A DNA stretch of 34,672 nt from CAYSLC01 sp964431545 (GCA_964431545.1 CAYSLC010000030.1:1-34672); one strand, 5' to 3'. Counted from the first letter of the stretch, positions 1 to 9,294 are shown. The notes: generated by a model from the letters alone, not told the origin. Program-made: numbers and translations.

Positions 1-508
1 CATCGACCAGGAGGGGACCTACCCCCTGCCCGAGGCCCAGGTGGACCGGTTCATGCTCAAGCTCCTCATCGGCTACCCGGAGCGGACCGAGGAGAAGGAG
101 ATCATGAACCGGGTCGCCTTCGGGGCCGACGAGGCGGTCGACCCGGTGATCGACCCCGGGGCGCTCAACGGGATCGTGGCCCTGGTCAACGAGATCTATA
201 TGGACGACAAGCTCAAGGACTATATCGTCGACATCGTCTTCGCCTCCCGGAACCCGTCGGATTTCGGCATCGACATCGGCCACTACATCCAGTACGGCGC
301 GAGCCCCCGGGCCACCATCTACCTGAGCCTGGCGGCCCGGGCCTTCGCCTTTCTCCAGGGCCGGCCCTACGTCACCCCCCAGGACATCAAGTCGGTGGCC
401 CCCAACGTCCTGCGCCACCGGATTCTCTTGAGTTACGAGGCCGAGGCCGAGGACATCACCCCGGACCAGATCATCACCCGGATCTTCGACGCCGTGCCGG
501 TGCCGTGA
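1..508 (+). CDS. MoxR-family AAA+ ATPase, C-terminal part
   Basis: This is the 3' part of a MoxR-type AAA+ ATPase whose start lies before the window. The reading frame opens at base 2 and gives 168 residues before TGA at 506-508. The first residues carry the MoxR signature EGTYPLPEAQVDRFM (the family usually reads EGTYPLPEAQLDRF), which includes the sensor-2/arginine-finger area. The helical lid domain follows. Family members act as chaperone-like ATPases on von Willebrand factor A (VWA) proteins encoded beside them, and five such or related genes follow here. The gene is separated from the DUF58 gene by 49 bp, so it is the upstream member of the bat operon. The identification is firm; the biochemical client is inferred from context. 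Confidence 0.93.
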   Translation, partial: IDQEGTYPLPEAQVDRFMLKLLIGYPERTEEKEIMNRVAFGADEAVDPVIDPGALNGIVALVNEIYMDDKLKDYIVDIVFASRNPSDFGIDIGHYIQYGASPRATIYLSLAARAFAFLQGRPYVTPQDIKSVAPNVLRHRILLSYEAEAEDITPDQIITRIFDAVPVP

Positions 509-557
509 TCGGTAGGCTTTCGTAAAACCCATGGACCGCCACCGACCTTAGCGCGCC

Positions 558-1496
558 TTGAGTCCCCGAGAGAGCAATCACCGAGAGAACCGAGACGGAG
601 ACCGGACCGGCCTGCCCCCCGAGATCATCCGGAAGATCAAACGGATCCACTTCCGGGCCGGCCGGCAGGTGAACACCGTCATGGCCGGCCAGTACCGGTC
701 CGTCTTCCGGGGGGTGGGCGTGGAGTTCGAGGAGGTCCGGGAATATTTCCCCGGCGACGAGGTGAAGAGCATCGACTGGCAGGTCTCGGCCCGCCTGGGG
801 GAGCCCTATGTCAAGCGGTACCGGGAGGAGCGGGAGCTGTTGATGATGCTTCTGGTGGACATCAGCGCCTCGGGCCGGTTCGGCACGGCCGGGAACCTGA
901 AGCGGGAGACCGCCGCCGAGATCGCCTCCATCCTCGCCTTCAACGCCATCCGCAACAACGACAAGGTGGGGGTGATCCTCTTTTCGGACCGGGTGGAGCG
1001 GTACATCCCGCCCAAGAAGGGATCGGCCCATGTCTGGCGGGTCATCAAGGAGATCTACACCTTCCGGCCGGGCCACCCGGGCACCGACATCGCCGCGGCC
1101 CTCGGCTTCCTGGGCCGGGTCAGCCGGAAGAAGGCGGTGACGTTTCTGATCTCCGACTTCCTCCACCCCCTCATCCAGGAGTACCCCAAACCGCTGCGGA
1201 TCGCCTCCGGACGCCATGAACTCATCGGCGTGGTGGTCTCCGATCCCGGGGAGCGGCGGCTGCCCGAGGGGGGGATCGTCCTGGCCGAGGACATGGAGAC
1301 CGGCGAGGTGATGCTCCTGGACGCTTCGGACCGGGGAACCCGGCGGCGGTACGAGGAGATGAAGAGGGCGGAGCACGGCCGGATCATCGAGGCTTTGAAG
1401 GCGGCCGGCGTCGACCGGGTGGAGGTGGCCACCACCGATTCGGCCGCGGATGTGCTGACCCGGTACTTCCGGCTCCGGGAGCGGCGGCGGCGATGA
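558..1496 (+). CDS. DUF58 domain protein (VWA-like) of the bat operon
   Basis: This 312-residue protein matches the DUF58 family: an N-terminal LPPEIIRKIKRI segment, then EVREYFPGDEVKSIDWQ and the conserved YVKRYREERE stretch, then a VWA-like fold starting at LLVDISASG. DUF58 proteins are almost always encoded between moxR and batA and are presumed MoxR clients at the membrane. The start is uncertain. TTG at 558 is the first possible codon after an in-frame TAG at 549-551, and no clear Shine-Dalgarno sequence precedes it. An ATG at 531 lies in the same frame but is cut off by that TAG. The stop overlaps the next start (ATGA at 1493-1496), which implies translational coupling. Confidence 0.9.
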   Translation: MSPRESNHRENRDGDRTGLPPEIIRKIKRIHFRAGRQVNTVMAGQYRSVFRGVGVEFEEVREYFPGDEVKSIDWQVSARLGEPYVKRYREERELLMMLLVDISASGRFGTAGNLKRETAAEIASILAFNAIRNNDKVGVILFSDRVERYIPPKKGSAHVWRVIKEIYTFRPGHPGTDIAAALGFLGRVSRKKAVTFLISDFLHPLIQEYPKPLRIASGRHELIGVVVSDPGERRLPEGGIVLAEDMETGEVMLLDASDRGTRRRYEEMKRAEHGRIIEALKAAGVDRVEVATTDSAADVLTRYFRLRERRRR

Positions 1497-2197
1497 GCCA
1501 TCAGATTCGATCGTGGGTGGCGGCGCTGGTCCTGCTGACCCTGATGGCGGCGGCCGCCGGGGCCCGGACCGGCACGGAGACCGACGATCCGGTTCCGCCG
1601 GATGGGGCCGTGAAGAACGCCCCGATGAACGGGAATGGCGAGGGGGAGACGATCCGGATGACCGACATCCATGACATCAAACCGATCGAGCGGCCCTTCT
1701 TCCTTCCCCGCTGGGTCTTCTGGGCCGTCGGGGGGCTGCTGGTCCTTCTCCTCCTGGCGGCCGCGGCAACCCTCTGGCGGCGCCGGCGCCGGCGGGCCGC
1801 GCTTCCCGAGGCGCCCCCCCGGCCCCCCGAAGAGATCGCCCGGGAGGGACTCGGGGAACTCCAGGAGGTGGAACGGATCGACGGGAGGCGCTTCTACTTC
1901 CGGCTGTCGGAGATCCTCCGGGCTTACATGGAGGGGCGGTACGGCTTCCCGGCCCTGGAGATGACCACCGAGGAGCTGCTCCCCCGGTTGCGGGACCTCG
2001 GCCTGTCCGAGCCGCTGCGGGAGGGGGCCGGGCGCCTGTTCCGGACGGCCGATCCCGTGAAGTTCGCCAACGAGCGGGCCGTGGAGGCCCGGATGCGGGA
2101 GGATCTCGCCTTCGCCCACCGGTTCGTTGGGGAGACGGCGGCCCCCGAGGCCGGGGCCGATCCCGCCAAAACCACGGGCGGGACCTCCGCCGCCTGA
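1493..2197 (+). CDS. DUF4381-like membrane protein of the bat operon
   Basis: This is a 234-residue protein with an N-terminal signal-like helix (residues about 8-22), a periplasmic linker containing DIHDIKPIERPFFLP, and one membrane helix (about residues 73-95). An arginine-rich cytoplasmic segment and a helical domain with RRFYFRLSEILRAYMEGRYG follow. The order 'DIHDI.P', transmembrane helix, helical tail is that of the DUF4381 family, a regular member of MoxR/Bat operons. Its role is unknown; a scaffold for the VWA proteins is a reasonable inference. The start overlaps the DUF58 stop by 4 bp, and batA begins 13 bp after its stop. Confidence 0.8.
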   Translation: MSHQIRSWVAALVLLTLMAAAAGARTGTETDDPVPPDGAVKNAPMNGNGEGETIRMTDIHDIKPIERPFFLPRWVFWAVGGLLVLLLLAAAATLWRRRRRRAALPEAPPRPPEEIAREGLGELQEVERIDGRRFYFRLSEILRAYMEGRYGFPALEMTTEELLPRLRDLGLSEPLREGAGRLFRTADPVKFANERAVEARMREDLAFAHRFVGETAAPEAGADPAKTTGGTSAA

Positions 2198-2210
2198 GAC
2201 GAGGATGGGT

Positions 2211-3215
2211 ATGGAAAGCTTCCGATTCGCATCCCCGATCTTCCTCTGGCTCCTGGTTCTGGTGGCCCTGGCCGCGATCCACCGCCGACGGAGACGGCTT
2301 TCGCCCTCCCTGGGGGTCCCGTCCCTGGTCTCCCTCCGGTCCCTGGCCCCGTCCCCGGCGCTTCGGGCCGCGTGGCTGGTGGACCTGCTCAAGTACGGCG
2401 CCCTGGTCCTGATGATCCTTGCCCTGGCCCGGCCCCAATGGGGGACCCGGCGGGAGAGCCTCCGGACCGAAGGGGTCAACATCGTCCTGGCCGTGGATCT
2501 TTCGGAGAGCATGGCGGCCCTCGACTTTCGTCGCGGGGGCAAGATCGTCAACCGCCTGGAGGCGGTCAAGGGGGTGGTCCGGGACTTCATCGCCAAACGG
2601 CGGGGGGATCGGATCGGCATGGTGGTCTTCGGCACCAACGCCTACACCCAGCTCCCCCTCACAAGGGACTACGCCGCCATCGCCTCCATCCTGGAGCGGC
2701 TGGAGATCGGGGCCGCGGGGGAGGCGACGGCGGTGGGGGACGCCATCGGCATCTCCTTGAAGCGGCTGGCCGATATCGAGAGCCGGTCGAACCTGATCAT
2801 CCTCCTCACCGACGGGCAGAGCAACGCCGGGGAACTCGCCCCGACGGTGGTGGCGGAGGTCGCGGCCCAACAGGGGGTCAAGATCTACACCATCGGGGTG
2901 GGGACCCGGGGAAAGGCGCCGTTCTTGATCCATGACCCGGTCTTCGGGGACCGGTACGTTCATCAGCGGGTGGACATCGATGAAGAGACCCTGAAGGCGG
3001 TGGCGGAACAGACGGGGGGGATGTACTTCCGGGCCGAGGACACCGAGGGGCTCGCGGAGATCTACAACACCATCGACCGGATGGAGAAGACCGAGGTGGA
3101 GATGGAGGTCTATGCCGAGTACCGGGAGGTCTACCCCCATCTGCTGGCGCCGGCCCTGCTGCTGCTGGGGCTCTGGGTGCTGCTCACCAATACCCGGTAC
3201 TTGAGGGTGCCATGA
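2211..3215 (+). CDS. batA: BatA, membrane-anchored VWA protein
   Basis: This 334-residue BatA-type protein has an N-terminal membrane helix (FLWLLVLVALAAI), a second near residue 60, a VWA domain, and a C-terminal helix (LLAPALLLLGLWVLL). The metal-ion-dependent adhesion site is intact: D96-L-S98-E-S100, a threonine in LPLTRDY, and LLTDGQS. ATG 2211 was chosen over the in-frame ATG 2205 because GAGG at 2201-2204 is correctly spaced only for 2211. The Bat complex was named for Bacteroides aerotolerance and is linked to envelope and oxidative stress. BatA and BatB expose VWA domains to the periplasm. The stop overlaps the next start by 4 bp (ATGA). Confidence 0.92.
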   Translation: MESFRFASPIFLWLLVLVALAAIHRRRRRLSPSLGVPSLVSLRSLAPSPALRAAWLVDLLKYGALVLMILALARPQWGTRRESLRTEGVNIVLAVDLSESMAALDFRRGGKIVNRLEAVKGVVRDFIAKRRGDRIGMVVFGTNAYTQLPLTRDYAAIASILERLEIGAAGEATAVGDAIGISLKRLADIESRSNLIILLTDGQSNAGELAPTVVAEVAAQQGVKIYTIGVGTRGKAPFLIHDPVFGDRYVHQRVDIDEETLKAVAEQTGGMYFRAEDTEGLAEIYNTIDRMEKTEVEMEVYAEYREVYPHLLAPALLLLGLWVLLTNTRYLRVP

Positions 3216-5119
3216 CTTTCGCAAGGGCCGAACTGTTGTTCATCATCTGGGCCGTACCGGTCTTTCTGCTGCTCTTCGCCTACGGGATAAGGCGGCGCAA
3301 CCGGATCCTCGCCCGGTTCTCCTCGGCCCGGGGGCTCGACGCCATCGCGCCGGAGAGCGGCACCCGGCGCCGGTGGTGGAAGGCGGCCCTGGTGCTCACG
3401 GCGACCCTGTTTTCCGCCGTGGCCCTGGCGGGCCCCCGGTACGGCTACCATTGGCGGGAGATCGAGCAGAAGGGGATCGACATCCTCATCGCCCTCGACT
3501 GTTCCCGGAGCATGCTGGCCGACGACATCAAGCCCACCCGGCTCGACCGGGCCAAGCGGGAGATCCTCGATCTCCTGGCCATGCTCCGGGGGGACCGGGC
3601 GGGGCTCGTCGCCTTTTCGGGGACCGCCTTTCTCCAGTGTCCCCTGACCCTCGACTACCAGACCTTCCACATCTTCCTCGACGCCCTCACCCCCGACGAC
3701 ATGCCCGTGGGGGGGACCGACCTCCACGGGGCTTTGACCACGGCCCTGGCCGGCTTCGATCCGGAGGCGTATTCGGACAAGGCGATCCTCCTCATAACCG
3801 ACGGGCAGCACACCGGCCGGGGGGACCCCATGGCGGCGGTCGAGGAGGCCCGAAAGGCGGGGGTGAAACTTTTTGCCGTGGGCGTGGGCGGGGAGCAGGG
3901 GGTGCCGATCCCCGATCCCGAGGGCGGGTTCCAGAAGGACCGATCGGGCCAGATCGTGCTGGCAACGCTCGACGAGGAAGCCCTGAAGCGGATGGCCCTG
4001 CGGACGGGCGGGGCCTATGTCCGGTCCGTGGCGGGCGATATGGACCTGGAGGCGATCTATGAAAAGGAGATCCGGGAGAAGATGAGCGCCGCCACGGTCC
4101 GAAGCGGACGGAAGCAGGTCTGGGAGGACCGGTACCAGTGGTTCCTGTTCCTGGCGATCCTCTGCCTGACCGCGGAGCTTTTCCTCCCGGCCCGGAAGCG
4201 GGCACGGCGGGTCGGGCCCCTGGCGGCCGCCCTCCTTGTGGTCTCCCTGCCGGCCGTGGCCGACGCCGGGCCCATGCGCCAGGGGGTGGAGGCTTACGAG
4301 GCGGGGAACTACGAGGCGGCCCTCAAATCCTTCATCGACGCCCAGCTCGACGCCCCGGAGGCGCCCGAGATCCTCTACAACCTCGGCAACGCCTACTACA
4401 AGCTCGGCCAGTACAAGCCGGCCATCGAAAACTACGACGCGGCCCTGACCGGGGCCCGGCAGGATCTGAAGGAAAAGCTCCACTACAACCTGGGCAACGC
4501 CAAGTTCAAGGAGGGCGACCTGGAGGGGGCCGTGGAGAGCTACCGCGCGGCCCTGGAGCTGAATCCCGACGACGCCCAGGCCCGGCGGAACCTTCGCTTT
4601 GTCGAGAAAGTGATGGAGGAAAAGAAGAAACAGCCGCCGCCCCAGGGGAAAGGGGAGAAGGGGGAGGAGGACGGCTCGGAATCGGAGGAGAACCAGGAGC
4701 AGGAGGGGGATGGCGAAGGGTCGGACCGGGAATCGGACCCGCCCCGGCAATCCCCGGACGACCGGGGAACCGGTCCACGGGACCGGGAGAATCCGGAGGA
4801 GAAGACCCCGGAGGATGCCGGCGGGACCGGCGGGGCGGGCGATCAGGAGGACCGGGAGCCCCGGGGGGATTCCCCGACTTTCGGGGACGAGATGGATCCG
4901 GAGCAGGCGGCCAAGGCTCCTCAACCGGACGCCGAGCCCGAGGAGCCCCAGGGGGAGGCGGGGCGCGCCGCCAGGGCCGGGTCGCCCGGTGAGGGGGAGG
5001 ACGCCGATGCGGACCAGCAGGCCCGCCGAATCCTCAACCGGCTGGAGGATAAGCCCATGATTCCCTTTTCGCACAAGGGGGCGGCCGGGCGGAACCAAGC
5101 TGTGGAGAAGGACTGGTGA
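3212..5119 (+). CDS. batB: BatB-BatC fusion: VWA protein with TPR and charged tail
   Basis: This 635-residue protein joins two Bat components. The first half is BatB: membrane helices near residues 7-25 and 55-75, then a VWA domain with an intact adhesion-site motif (D96-C-S98-R-S100, LPLTLDYQ-like CPLTLDYQ, LITDGQ), then a membrane segment at about 308-350. The second half is BatC-like: tetratricopeptide repeats (residues about 350-470, e.g. ILYNLGNAYYKLGQY and LHYNLGNAKFKEGDL). A long Glu/Gly/Asp-rich low-complexity stretch follows (about 475-600), ending in the LNRLEDKPM tail typical of BatC. BatB and BatC are separate in many genomes. The gene overlaps batA by 4 bp and abuts batD. Confidence 0.92.
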   Translation: MTFARAELLFIIWAVPVFLLLFAYGIRRRNRILARFSSARGLDAIAPESGTRRRWWKAALVLTATLFSAVALAGPRYGYHWREIEQKGIDILIALDCSRSMLADDIKPTRLDRAKREILDLLAMLRGDRAGLVAFSGTAFLQCPLTLDYQTFHIFLDALTPDDMPVGGTDLHGALTTALAGFDPEAYSDKAILLITDGQHTGRGDPMAAVEEARKAGVKLFAVGVGGEQGVPIPDPEGGFQKDRSGQIVLATLDEEALKRMALRTGGAYVRSVAGDMDLEAIYEKEIREKMSAATVRSGRKQVWEDRYQWFLFLAILCLTAELFLPARKRARRVGPLAAALLVVSLPAVADAGPMRQGVEAYEAGNYEAALKSFIDAQLDAPEAPEILYNLGNAYYKLGQYKPAIENYDAALTGARQDLKEKLHYNLGNAKFKEGDLEGAVESYRAALELNPDDAQARRNLRFVEKVMEEKKKQPPPQGKGEKGEEDGSESEENQEQEGDGEGSDRESDPPRQSPDDRGTGPRDRENPEEKTPEDAGGTGGAGDQEDREPRGDSPTFGDEMDPEQAAKAPQPDAEPEEPQGEAGRAARAGSPGEGEDADADQQARRILNRLEDKPMIPFSHKGAAGRNQAVEKDW

Positions 5120-6861
5120 TGCGTCGGACCGTTCTCCTGTTGCTGATCTTCCTTTTCTGGGGCGCCGGGGGCCTCCAGGCGGCCCAGGTGACGGCCCATG
5201 TGGACCGCACCGAGCTGGCCCCCGGGGAGTCGCTGCGGCTGACGGTGACCATCGTCGACGGCCAGGGGGAGGTGGACACGGATCCCATCGAGGACTTTCG
5301 GGTGGTGGACAGCGGCACCAGCACCTCCATCCGGATCATCAACGGGGAGACCTCCAGGGAGGCGTCCCATACCTATGTGTTGATGCCCAGACAGCAGGGG
5401 ACCCTGACCATCCCTCCCCTCCCGGTCCGGGTCGGATCCGGCACCCTCCGCACCCAGGAGATCACCGTCCGGGTGACCGAATCGGCCCAGGTCGAGGGGG
5501 GAGACCGGGACCTCTTCGTGCGGGCCCGAATCTCCAACCCCTCCCCATACGTGGGCGAGCAGATCATCTATACCTTCGCGCTCCACCGGCAGGTGCAGAT
5601 CGCCCGGGTCCGGTTCCAGCGCCCGGAATTCTCCGGGTTTACGGCCAAACAGATCGGGGAGGAGCGCTCCTTTGCCCGGGTGGTGGGGGGCAAGCGGTAC
5701 CAGGTCACGGAACTCTCCTATGTACTGATTCCCCTCGATCCCGGCGCGAAGACCATCGAACCGGCGGTCCTCCAGTGCGAGGTGGTTCGGAGAAGCGGCC
5801 GGGGGCGGCGCTCCCCCTTCGGCGGGTTTTTCGATTTCGGGTTCGGCGGCGCCGAGGTGGAGCCGGTGGCGGTGCGGACCGATCCCGTGCCGGTGGCGGT
5901 CCGAGCCCTTCCCCCCTACCCGGGGGAGGGAACGTTCTCCGGGCTGGTGGGGCGATTCGAGCTTCGGGCGTCGGCGGAGCCCTCGGAGCTTTCGGTGGGG
6001 GATTCCGCCACCCTCGCCGTGGTCCTGGAGGGGACGGGGAACCTCATGGACGCGGAGCCCCCGGATGTCCGCGTTCCGGAGAGTTTCAAGGCCTACCGGG
6101 ATTCACCCCAGAAGAAGATCGAGCTGGGGCCGGACGGCTACTCCGGCAGCCAGGTGTTTCGACACGCCCTGGTGCCGGTGGCGCCCGGAGAATACACGCT
6201 CCCGCCGGTGCGGACCACCTACTTCGATGTCCGGAACGAGGCGTACCGGACCCTGTCGACCGATCCGGTGTCCCTCCGGGTGATCCCCGGAGAGGGGACC
6301 CAAGCCCCGCCGGTGGTGGTCTCTTCGGAACCCGAGCCGGAGAAGGAGAGCAAGGAGGCGGTCGCCTTCGTGGGAAAGGACATCTTCTCCGTCAAGGAGG
6401 GGCTCGATGTCCTGGAGACGGAATACCGGCTTCCGCTGTTTCAGTATCTCGCCCTCCTGGCCGCTCCGGGCCTCTTCTACGCCCTGGTGGCCCTCTTACT
6501 GGCCGCCCGGCGGAAGACCGAGGATCCGGCCGCGGCCCTGGGCCGCCGGTCGGAGGCGCACCTGAAGGCCGCCCAAAAGGCCCTTGGCAAGTCCGATGGG
6601 ACGCTTTTCTCCCATCTGGCCAAGGGGGTGGTCTGTGCCATCCGGAGCCGGACCCGAACGATGGGTGAATCGTTGACCTACGGGGAGGCCGAAGCGCTTT
6701 TGAGGTCCAAGGGGGTTTCCGGGGAGACGGCGGACCGGGCCAAGTCCCTGCTGGAACGCCTCGACGCCCTCAAGTTCAGCGGCGGGGCCGCCGACAGAGC
6801 CGAGAACGAGGTCTTGCTGGCCGAGTGCCGGTCCCTGGTCCGGGAACTCAACCGACGATGA
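5119..6861 (+). CDS. batD: BatD, oxygen-tolerance family protein
   Basis: This 580-residue protein of the BatD/DUF7939-type family has a cleavable signal peptide (RRTVLLLLIFLFWGAGG, cleavage near residue 22). A long periplasmic beta-rich region opens with VTAHVDRTELAPGESLRLTV and includes repeated Ig-like segments (IGEERSFARVVGGKRY, YVLIPLDPGAKTIEP). A single membrane helix near residues 440-465 (FQYLALLAAPGLFYALVAL) leads to a cytoplasmic helical tail. ATG 5119 is preferred over GTG 5116 because GGAGAAGGA lies at a good distance upstream; it overlaps the previous stop by one base. BatD is thought to bridge the VWA proteins. batE begins inside the stop codon (ATGA). Confidence 0.9.
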   Translation: MRRTVLLLLIFLFWGAGGLQAAQVTAHVDRTELAPGESLRLTVTIVDGQGEVDTDPIEDFRVVDSGTSTSIRIINGETSREASHTYVLMPRQQGTLTIPPLPVRVGSGTLRTQEITVRVTESAQVEGGDRDLFVRARISNPSPYVGEQIIYTFALHRQVQIARVRFQRPEFSGFTAKQIGEERSFARVVGGKRYQVTELSYVLIPLDPGAKTIEPAVLQCEVVRRSGRGRRSPFGGFFDFGFGGAEVEPVAVRTDPVPVAVRALPPYPGEGTFSGLVGRFELRASAEPSELSVGDSATLAVVLEGTGNLMDAEPPDVRVPESFKAYRDSPQKKIELGPDGYSGSQVFRHALVPVAPGEYTLPPVRTTYFDVRNEAYRTLSTDPVSLRVIPGEGTQAPPVVVSSEPEPEKESKEAVAFVGKDIFSVKEGLDVLETEYRLPLFQYLALLAAPGLFYALVALLLAARRKTEDPAAALGRRSEAHLKAAQKALGKSDGTLFSHLAKGVVCAIRSRTRTMGESLTYGEAEALLRSKGVSGETADRAKSLLERLDALKFSGGAADRAENEVLLAECRSLVRELNRR

Positions 6862-7631
6862 GTCCGATACCCGCCATCCGCGTCGCCCTCCTGGGCCTGC
6901 TGCTCCTTCTGGGGGCCGGGAGCCTCGGGGAAGCGCCGGCCGTGGAGCACGAAAACGCCCGGATCTTCCTGGACGCGGTGGAGGCCTACAAACAGGAAGA
7001 CTACGGGGCGGCGGCCGAAGGGTTTTCGGCCCTGGCGGAATCGGGCGTGGACAGCGGCAGGCTCTACTACAACCTGGGAAACGCCTATTTCAAAAAGGGG
7101 GATCTGGGGCGGGCCATCCTCTGGTATGAGCGGGCCAGGAAACGGATCCCCCAGGATCCGGAACTCAACTTCAACCTGAATTACGCACGGTCCCAAACCC
7201 GGGATCAGCGGGAGGAGGGGGAGGTCACCCTGAAGCGGGTCCTCTTCTTCTGGCGGCACCTGTTGTCGGACCGAGCGATTCGCTGGATCGGCGTGGGGCT
7301 GAATCTTCTTTTCTGGATCCTGCTGGCGATCCGGCGGCTTCGGGGGAAGCGGCCGCTCAAGGGGGCGGGGTACCTGGCATTGGCCGTGGCCGTCTTATTC
7401 GCGCTCACCGCCCTGTACGGGTACCATGAGGACCGGTTCGGAAGGGATGCGGTGATCCTGGCCGACGACGTCCCGGTCCGGTCGGGCACATCGCCGGGGG
7501 CGACCGAGCTGTTCGTCCTCCATGCCGGGACCCGGGTCACGGTGGAGAAGGAGACCCAGGGCCACTACCGGATCTTCTTTGCCGAGGGAAAGATCGGGTG
7601 GATCGACAAATCCCAGGCCGGCGTCATCTGA
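6858..7631 (+). CDS. batE: BatE, TPR and SH3-like domain protein
   Basis: This 257-residue protein has a signal peptide (residues 1-27) and tetratricopeptide repeats at about 33-110 (YYNLGNAYFKKGDLGRAI). Two membrane helices follow at about 141-160 and 170-190, then a C-terminal bacterial SH3 domain (about 195-257; DDVPVRSGTSPGA, GKIGWIDKSQAG). This architecture is that of BatE, the last member of bat operons. ATG 6858 overlaps the batD stop. The SH3 domain is periplasmic by topology and could contact peptidoglycan or a partner, which is inference. The operon ends here: the next gene is convergent, only 22 bp away, with no obvious terminator between. Confidence 0.9.
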   Translation: MSPIPAIRVALLGLLLLLGAGSLGEAPAVEHENARIFLDAVEAYKQEDYGAAAEGFSALAESGVDSGRLYYNLGNAYFKKGDLGRAILWYERARKRIPQDPELNFNLNYARSQTRDQREEGEVTLKRVLFFWRHLLSDRAIRWIGVGLNLLFWILLAIRRLRGKRPLKGAGYLALAVAVLFALTALYGYHEDRFGRDAVILADDVPVRSGTSPGATELFVLHAGTRVTVEKETQGHYRIFFAEGKIGWIDKSQAGVI

Positions 7632-7653
7632 TCCCCCTTCCACCTGTCGAACG

Positions 7654-8685
7654 TCACTTTTTTCCGCCCGGCTCCATCTCCTCCAGGCGATCCATGAGGC
7701 GCCGGGCCGTTTCGATGTTCTTCCGGACGCTCTCGTAGTCCGAATCGAGCTTGACCACCTTCTCCCACTCTTCGATGGCCTCTTCCAACTGTTCCTTCTG
7801 AAAATATTCGATGCCCTGCTTGTAGTGGGTGTCCTTGTAGATCGATTCACTTTCGGTCAGGTATTTTTTGCAGTTGCCGCAGTCGGGGGCGTGGGTCAGC
7901 GCCGATTTGAACGCGTCGATGGCGGAGAGATAATCCTTCCGGTAGTAGGCCTCCATGCCCTTCTGGTAGAGGGCCCGGGAAAGGTAGTCCCTGGCGACCT
8001 CGTCATCGGGCTTCAGGGCGACGGCCCGTCTCAACTGCCGGGCGGCGTCCGTGTAGTTCCGGAGTTCGAAGGCTTCGATGCCCTGGTCCAGGTGGCGTCG
8101 GCTCCGGTCCGGTTCCCCTCTCTCCGCCGTGGTCGCCGGCGTTTTTTTCTGTTCGGCGGCTGTTCCCCTGGCGGGCTCCGGCTGTTTCGACCTTTTTTCC
8201 TCTTTTTCCGGCGGCGGCGTGGCCGCGGTTGGGGTCCCCGTCTGGAAGGGGAGACCTTCGATCTCGGGTAGTTTGATCTCCTGGCCCGCCCTGAGATTGT
8301 CGGCGCTGATCCCGTTGGCCTTGACGATGGCGTCCGTCACGATCCCGATCTTCCCGCCCCTTTTCTTCGTCTCCGTCTCCGCAATGAAGGACCGGCTGGA
8401 CGGGTCCCAGTAGACCCCCGTCAGATAGGTGCCGTAGTACTTCATGGCGATCTTCGACAGGATCTCCCCCGGCCGCACACGGTGGAGGACATATTCCCCC
8501 GCCGGTGCGATCTTCACCGGTTTCCCAGGGGGTTGCGGCGGGCGCTGGCTCCGGGGGGGCTTCTTGGTATTGGCCGGTGGTGGAAATTGGATCTGTTCCA
8601 GCGTACATGAGGAGAGAAAAAGGGCGATCAGCAGGCAGAAGAGGCCTGCTTCCCGGATCTTGACGGGTCTCGAAACACCTTCCAC
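7654..8685 (-). CDS. LysM and TPR lipoprotein
   Basis: This 343-residue lipoprotein has a hydrophobic leader ending in the lipobox LSSC (acylated Cys about residue 27) and a Pro/Lys-rich linker. A LysM-type peptidoglycan-binding region lies at about residues 64-142 (YVLHRVRPGEILSKIAMKYYG to NLRAGQEIKLPEI), apparently with an insertion around WDPSSRSF. A charged low-complexity spacer follows, then three or four tetratricopeptide repeats (about 190-335). The start is GTG at 8685; GGAAGGAGAA just upstream on this strand supports it. It probably anchors in a membrane and binds the cell wall, with the repeats recruiting a partner. It is convergent with batE, so a role in the Bat complex is only a guess. 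Confidence 0.85.
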   Translation of the reverse strand: MEGVSRPVKIREAGLFCLLIALFLSSCTLEQIQFPPPANTKKPPRSQRPPQPPGKPVKIAPAGEYVLHRVRPGEILSKIAMKYYGTYLTGVYWDPSSRSFIAETETKKRGGKIGIVTDAIVKANGISADNLRAGQEIKLPEIEGLPFQTGTPTAATPPPEKEEKRSKQPEPARGTAAEQKKTPATTAERGEPDRSRRHLDQGIEAFELRNYTDAARQLRRAVALKPDDEVARDYLSRALYQKGMEAYYRKDYLSAIDAFKSALTHAPDCGNCKKYLTESESIYKDTHYKQGIEYFQKEQLEEAIEEWEKVVKLDSDYESVRKNIETARRLMDRLEEMEPGGKK

Positions 8686-9264
8686 CGCGGTTCTCCTTCC
8701 AATCTTCGACCTTGTTGGGGTTACCGGTTGCCGGACCTGCCGGGGGCCATGGCCGGACCCCGTTTTTGTCCTTTACAGATCCAGGCCCACGCAAAAATGA
8801 ACGGAGAGTGAAAAACGGAGATCGTCCCAGCCGAGTTCCGACCCCTCTCTGCGCCCAAAATCCACTTTGGCCGCCCCGGTGTTCCGTTCGTACCGATTTT
8901 TCGGTCCACCGAACAAGACGGCGGGGGGAGGTCGCCGCCAGGCAGATGGACCGTGTCTCCATTGTCCGGGTAAATCGTCGGTCCATTTCATATCACAGAT
9001 CCTCGTACCCATGCAACGGGACCGATGGCGCACCCGGCGGATCCGAACAGACATCTAGAAGATTCACACAGGTTTATCTTCGGTGTCAAACGATATCGGG
9101 TGTGGCTCGGCTGTTTGCCGAATGGGCCGCCGCAAAATCGGGTATAACGGGAAAAATCCGTATTGACATTGGGGATCGGATCGGAGAAAAATAGAAGACG
9201 CTGAACGGCTCTAATTCTTCGATTTCCGTTCCGATGCCGAGATTTCTTTGATCCCTGAATCCGC

Positions 9265-9294
9265 TTTACTTTGCCGCACGGTACCTTATATACT
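9265..9294 (+). promoter_or_regulatory. Candidate promoter of the FecR operon
   Basis: A -35-like TTTACT (9265-9270) and a -10-like TATACT (9289-9294) are separated by 18 bp. TATACT differs from the consensus by one base. Transcription from here would give a leader of roughly 225 nt before the FecR gene. Assignment is by eye only. Confidence 0.4.

Noticed and set aside
3131..5098. 655-codon open frame on the minus strand opposite batB/batC
   Set aside because: It is a GC-driven shadow with no recognisable domain; the plus-strand Bat protein explains the region.
9104..9120. Sigma-54-like promoter (TGGC...TTTGC)
   Set aside because: The spacing between the GG and GC elements is one base too long for a functional site.
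8712..9194. 160-codon open frame in the intergenic leader
   Set aside because: No ribosome site, atypical composition, and no recognisable motif.
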